Part shown: positions 16,056-18,667 of the stretch, one piece after another | Layout: every line of letters starts with the position of its first letter | Position numbering within the stretch: position 1 is the first letter of the stretch | Assembly (NCBI GenBank): GCA_934792625.1 | Contig: CAKVON010000017.1 | Location: 1 to 18,667, forward strand | Direction: 5' to 3' | DNA length: 18,667 bases | Origin: an uncultured Atopobiaceae bacterium | Lineage (GTDB): Bacteria; Actinomycetota; Coriobacteriia; Coriobacteriales; Atopobiaceae | Program-made: the position numbers and the translations under genes | Notes under the pieces: generated by a model | Told to the model about the DNA's origin: nothing | The model's database searches: none | What the model saw: the letters and a program-made list of their open reading frames with translations, nothing else

Positions 16056-16211
16056 CGTTCGGGCCAGGGGCCGCAACAGGGCAACGCGTGCCACGTTTTG
16101 CGGCAACGCGAGGCAACCGGGCGCGCCCCCGCCCGTGCGAGAATGGTCCTGGCAGCAGAGGGCCGCGCGCCCGTGACCACATGCGCGCGGCATCCGACCA
16201 GGGAGGATTCC
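16056..16211. other. Intergenic gap between mfd and the oxidoreductase gene, with a small hairpin
   Basis: GCAACGCGT (16081-16089) can pair with ACGTTTTGC (16093-16101) around a GCC loop, eight of nine positions including a G-U wobble. No T tract follows, so termination is doubtful. GCAACGCG recurs at 16103-16110. I see no convincing promoter, although a new transcription unit may start here given the 156-nt distance. Confidence 0.35.
16201..16206 (+). promoter_or_regulatory. Ribosome binding site that selects the oxidoreductase start
   Basis: GGGAGG stands 5 nt before ATG 16212. The frame is open further upstream to about 16098, but that part has no ribosome binding site and no homology, so it was excluded. 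Confidence 0.75.
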
Positions 16212-17375
16212 ATGGCAGAGAAGGACCAGGCCCCGACCGCCGCGACCCCGAACCCCGAGCCCCAGGCGCCCGCCCCGACCGCGTCCGCCCCGCTGGGCAC
16301 GATGGTGGCCCCGGCAGACGGCCAGCCGGCCGCGCCCCAGCCGGGGCCCAACGACCCGATTCCCGAGGCCGACCTCGCGCTCCTTAACAGGGCGCCCAAG
16401 CTGCGCTGGGGCGTCATCGGCTGCGGCGTCATCGCAAACGAGATGGCCGCCTCCCTCGCGCTGGAGGGCCGCCGCATCGCCGGCGTCGCCAACCGCACCC
16501 GCGCCAAGGCCGAGGCCTACGCCGCGCGTCACGGAGTCGAGAAGGTCTACGACTCCTACCAGCAGATGTATGACGACCCGGACATCGACGCCATCTACGT
16601 GACGACGCCGCACAACACCCACATCGACTTCATCCGCGACGCCGCGGCCGCCGGCAAGCACATCCTGTGCGAGAAGGCCATCACCCTCAACACCGCCGAG
16701 CTCGACGAGGGCATGCGCCTGGCCGCCGAGAACGGCGTCGTGCTGATGGACGCCTGCACGATCCTGCACATGCCGCTCTACCGTGAGCTGCGCCGTCGCC
16801 TGGAGGCGGGCGACTTCGGCCGCGTCCACATGGCGCAGGTCAACTTCGGCAGCTTCCGCGAGTACGACGAGAAGGTCCGCTTCTTCAACCCGCAGCTGGC
16901 GGGCGGCGCGATGCTCGACATCGGCGTCTATGCCTTCACGATGGCACGCACCTTCCTGGACAGCGCCCCGACCGAGTTCCTCTCGCTCGAGAACCCCGCC
17001 TTCACCGGCGTGGACGAGGAGAGCGCCATCATCATGCGCAACGCCGAGCGACAGCTGTGCACCTTCTCGCTCACGCTGCACGCCAAGCAGCCCAAGCGCT
17101 ACGTCATCGCGACCGACCGCGGCTACCTCGAGGGCATGGAGTACCCGCGCGCCGACGAGGCCAGCTTCGTGTGGTGGCCCGAGAACCGCCGCGAGACCTT
17201 CCGCGTGGGCCAGCGCCGCCTGGCGCTCAACTACGCGCTCGCCGATTTGGAGGCCGCAGTCGCCGGCGAGCCCGCCGCGCTTCGCTGTGCCGAGTGGTCC
17301 CATGACGTCATGCGCATGATGACCGATGTACGCTACCAGTGGGACTTCCGATACCCCGAGGAGAGGAACGAGTAA
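16212..17375 (+). CDS. Gfo/Idh/MocA family NAD(P)-dependent oxidoreductase, dihydrodiol-dehydrogenase-like
   Basis: The 387-residue protein has a Rossmann nucleotide-binding motif WGVIGCGVIANEMAA (W66 onward), then YVTTPHNTHIDF, the family signature CEKAITLN (E154, K155) and GGAMLDIGVYAFTMARTF in the substrate domain. These blocks resemble the dihydrodiol dehydrogenase-like branch of the family, which act on sugars or cyclic diols; the substrate here cannot be read from sequence. Residues 2-50 form a Pro/Ala-rich, probably disordered N-terminal extension (AEKDQAPTAATPNPEP...) that typical members lack. The start ATG is supported by GGGAGG at 16201-16206, and mazG follows after 2 nt, so the two are co-translated. 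There is no signal peptide, so the protein should be cytoplasmic. Confidence 0.88.
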   Translation: MAEKDQAPTAATPNPEPQAPAPTASAPLGTMVAPADGQPAAPQPGPNDPIPEADLALLNRAPKLRWGVIGCGVIANEMAASLALEGRRIAGVANRTRAKAEAYAARHGVEKVYDSYQQMYDDPDIDAIYVTTPHNTHIDFIRDAAAAGKHILCEKAITLNTAELDEGMRLAAENGVVLMDACTILHMPLYRELRRRLEAGDFGRVHMAQVNFGSFREYDEKVRFFNPQLAGGAMLDIGVYAFTMARTFLDSAPTEFLSLENPAFTGVDEESAIIMRNAERQLCTFSLTLHAKQPKRYVIATDRGYLEGMEYPRADEASFVWWPENRRETFRVGQRRLALNYALADLEAAVAGEPAALRCAEWSHDVMRMMTDVRYQWDFRYPEERNE

Positions 17376-17377
17376 CC

Positions 17378-18268
17378 GTGCCCTGCGACCAGCCGAACAA
17401 CGCCCGTAACGCCCATGACGTGAGCGCCGCCGCGATCGCCGCCGACGCCCAGAGCGCGGGGCGCGACGGAGCGCCCGCGACGCACCCCGACTTCGACCGT
17501 CTGGCGCGCACGATCTGGCGCCTGCGCCAGCCCGACGGCTGCCCGTGGGACCGCGAGCAGACGCATGCCTCCATCAGGCAGAACATGATCGAGGAGGCCT
17601 ACGAGGCCGTCGACGCGATCGACGCGGACGACACACGCCACCTGCGCGAGGAGCTCGGTGACGTGATGATGCAGGTCCTTCTCCACGCGCAGATGGCCGA
17701 CGACGCGGGAGACTTCGACATCGACGGCGTCTGTCGCGAGCTCAACGAGAAGCTGGTCAGGCGCCACCCCCACGTGTTCGGCGAGCTCGCGGGCGCCGAC
17801 GACGCCGACGCGGTGCTGGCCGTGTGGGACGACGTCAAGCGCGGCGAGAGGGCGGCTGCCGAGAAGGACGACGACGGGCCGCACGGTCTTCTCGACAGCG
17901 TGCCCAGGGCGATGCCGGCGCTGATGCAGTGCCAGAAGATCTCCAAGCGCGCCGCGAAGGCCGGCTTCGAGTGGGAGGACTCGGCCGCAGTGTGGGAGAA
18001 GGTCGACGAGGAGCGCGCGGAGTTCCTGGCCGAGCCCCGTGGCTCCGAGACCGCCGCCGAGGAGTTTGGCGACCTGCTGTTTGCGCTGGTAAACGTGGCA
18101 AGGCACGAGGGGATCGACGCCGAGGCGGCGCTCGACGCGGCGAACGCGAAGTTCCGTCGCCGCTGGGCCGCCGTCGAGGCGGAGGCCCGCTCGCGAGGGG
18201 TGGACGCCGCAGACCTTGGCACCGCGGAGCTCAACGCGGTGTGGAATCGCGTCAAGGCCGGCGAGTAG
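17378..18268 (+). CDS. mazG: Nucleoside triphosphate pyrophosphohydrolase MazG
   Basis: MazG hydrolyses (d)NTPs to NMP and pyrophosphate and is thought to clear aberrant nucleotides or modulate stress signalling. GTG 17378 gives 296 residues, with GAGGAGAGG (17359-17367) 10 nt upstream. The first MazG domain begins at about residue 40 (LARTIWRLRQPDGCPWDREQ) and has the metal-binding EEAYE (E72, E73, E76) and EELGD (E91, E92, D95). KLVRRHPHVFGEL is diagnostic. A second domain (about 195-275) has KAGFEWED, EERAEF and EEFGDLLFALVNVARH. Compared with E. coli MazG there are about 38 extra N-terminal residues, Ala/Asp-rich and without homology. The gene is coupled to the upstream oxidoreductase by a 2-nt gap. 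The mfd-mazG neighbourhood is common in Gram-positive bacteria; the intervening oxidoreductase is not something I recognise as standard. Confidence 0.93.
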   Translation: MPCDQPNNARNAHDVSAAAIAADAQSAGRDGAPATHPDFDRLARTIWRLRQPDGCPWDREQTHASIRQNMIEEAYEAVDAIDADDTRHLREELGDVMMQVLLHAQMADDAGDFDIDGVCRELNEKLVRRHPHVFGELAGADDADAVLAVWDDVKRGERAAAEKDDDGPHGLLDSVPRAMPALMQCQKISKRAAKAGFEWEDSAAVWEKVDEERAEFLAEPRGSETAAEEFGDLLFALVNVARHEGIDAEAALDAANAKFRRRWAAVEAEARSRGVDAADLGTAELNAVWNRVKAGE

Positions 18269-18290
18269 CGCCTCGCGGGCCCGTCGCCCG

Positions 18291-18299
18291 TGCTATAAA
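18291..18299 (+). promoter_or_regulatory. Extended -10 promoter upstream of the last gene
   Basis: TGC-TATAAA followed by T matches an extended -10 (TGn-TATAAT) at five of six core bases, and stands out in GC-rich surroundings. No -35 is seen 17 bp upstream, as is common for extended -10 promoters. A start near 18306 would give a 5' leader of about 63 nt. The leader contains a CCGCGC/GCGCGG hairpin (18312-18317 with 18321-18326) without a T tract. Confidence 0.5.
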
Positions 18300-18368
18300 T
18301 GACTCACGCGACCGCGCCGCGCGCGGCCGTGAAACACGCCACCAAACGAAGATGAGACGAACCAGGGT

Positions 18369-18667
18369 ATGGGCGCAAACGACACCATCCAATTCAGGCC
18401 CCGTCCGCCGCGCGACTCGAGCTCGCGCGGCGCGGGCCGTGCTGCCATGAGCGGCGGCCGAGCGGCCTCGGCCGGTCGTGCCGAGCTCGCCCGCGTGGGC
18501 GAGCGCCGCATCGTGGGCACGGGCCGCGGCGCGGCGCCGGCATCGTCCAGGCGAGGCTCGACCCCGCTGGCCTCGGCGGCCTGCGTCCGGGCCGCGAGCG
18601 AGCGCGACTACGGCCGGGCGCGCGACTATGGGCAGGGGCGTGGCTTCGGCCAGGACCGAGGCTACGA
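18369..18667 (+). CDS. N-terminal part of an Arg/Gly-rich low-complexity protein (partial, 3' end outside window)
   Basis: The frame opens at ATG 18369 and has no stop before the right edge; 99 codons are visible. The product begins MGANDTIQFRPRPPRD and is rich in Arg, Gly, Ala and Ser, later with Arg/Asp-Tyr-Gly units (SERDYGRARDYGQGRGFG). It should be positively charged and disordered. No domain is recognisable. The position just after mazG is where Gram-positive genomes often carry a FtsB/DivIC-type septum formation initiator, some with disordered N-terminal tails, so that is a reasonable guess, not an identification. The ribosome binding site is weak (CCAGGG immediately before the ATG). 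An in-frame ATG at 18447 is an alternative start but has no better site. Confidence 0.5.
   Translation, partial: MGANDTIQFRPRPPRDSSSRGAGRAAMSGGRAASAGRAELARVGERRIVGTGRGAAPASSRRGSTPLASAACVRAASERDYGRARDYGQGRGFGQDRGY

Noticed and set aside
16098..16211. N-terminally extended oxidoreductase starting near 16098
   Set aside because: It has no ribosome binding site and Arg-rich, non-homologous sequence; ATG 16212 has GGGAGG at good spacing.
12141..17303. Very long open frame on the minus strand (over 1700 codons) opposite the fusion gene, mfd and the oxidoreductase
   Set aside because: It runs antisense across three conserved genes and has no family motif. Long antisense frames arise in GC-rich genes because TTA, CTA and TCA codons are rare on the sense strand.
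17339..17377. MazG starting at ATG 17339 inside the oxidoreductase gene
   Set aside because: It would overlap the upstream gene by 37 nt with no ribosome binding site; GTG 17378 follows GAGGAGAGG.
1..18667. Mobile elements, CRISPR arrays, tRNA or rRNA genes
   Set aside because: No transposase or integrase frame, regular spacer-repeat pattern, cloverleaf or conserved rRNA segment was recognised; the only array-like repeats are the coding PDTKP units at 89-214.

Overview
The window is GC-rich DNA (roughly two thirds GC by eye), and every gene lies on the + strand. The gene content suggests a high-GC Gram-positive bacterium, most likely a gut or oral actinobacterium of the class Coriobacteriia (Olsenella/Atopobiaceae-like). 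The reasons are a Gram-positive cell-wall sorting signal at the left edge, a Firmicutes-style GlgC + GlgD pair that is unusual in classical actinomycetes, and an Mfd-MazG neighbourhood. The taxonomic placement is an inference.

Layout. (1) 2-334 is the C-terminal end of a wall-anchored surface protein (Asp/Thr/Lys/Pro repeats, TPQTG sorting motif, membrane helix, basic tail), closed by a strong intrinsic terminator at 373-420. (2) 421-633 is a conspicuously AT-richer intergenic island (about 47% GC) with a TTTGGC-CTT-GCCAAA palindrome, an imperfect stem-loop and a plausible promoter. (3) 694-12538 is a glycogen metabolism cluster in the order glgB (branching), glgP (phosphorylase), glgC + glgD (ADP-glucose pyrophosphorylase and its non-catalytic partner), glgA (synthase), and a two-enzyme GH13 debranching / GH77 4-alpha-glucanotransferase fusion. 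Together these make ADP-glucose, polymerise and branch glycogen, and break it back down to glucose-1-phosphate and maltodextrins. (4) The transcription-repair coupling factor gene mfd starts 13 nt after the fusion gene and may be co-transcribed with it. (5) After a 156-nt gap come a Gfo/Idh/MocA-type oxidoreductase and, 2 nt later, mazG (nucleotide pyrophosphohydrolase). (6) An extended -10 promoter precedes the start of a low-complexity Arg/Gly-rich protein that runs off the right edge.

No mobile element, CRISPR array, tRNA or rRNA was seen. No wholly new system is evident. The most interesting points are the departures from family consensus in GlgB (region-I histidine replaced by glycine; lysine-rich AT-hook-like C-terminal tail) and GlgP (active-site Glu replaced by Ala; altered PLP signature), the GH13-GH77 fusion with a degenerate GH77 entry loop, the AT-rich regulatory island ahead of the cluster, and the run of the glycogen cluster into mfd.
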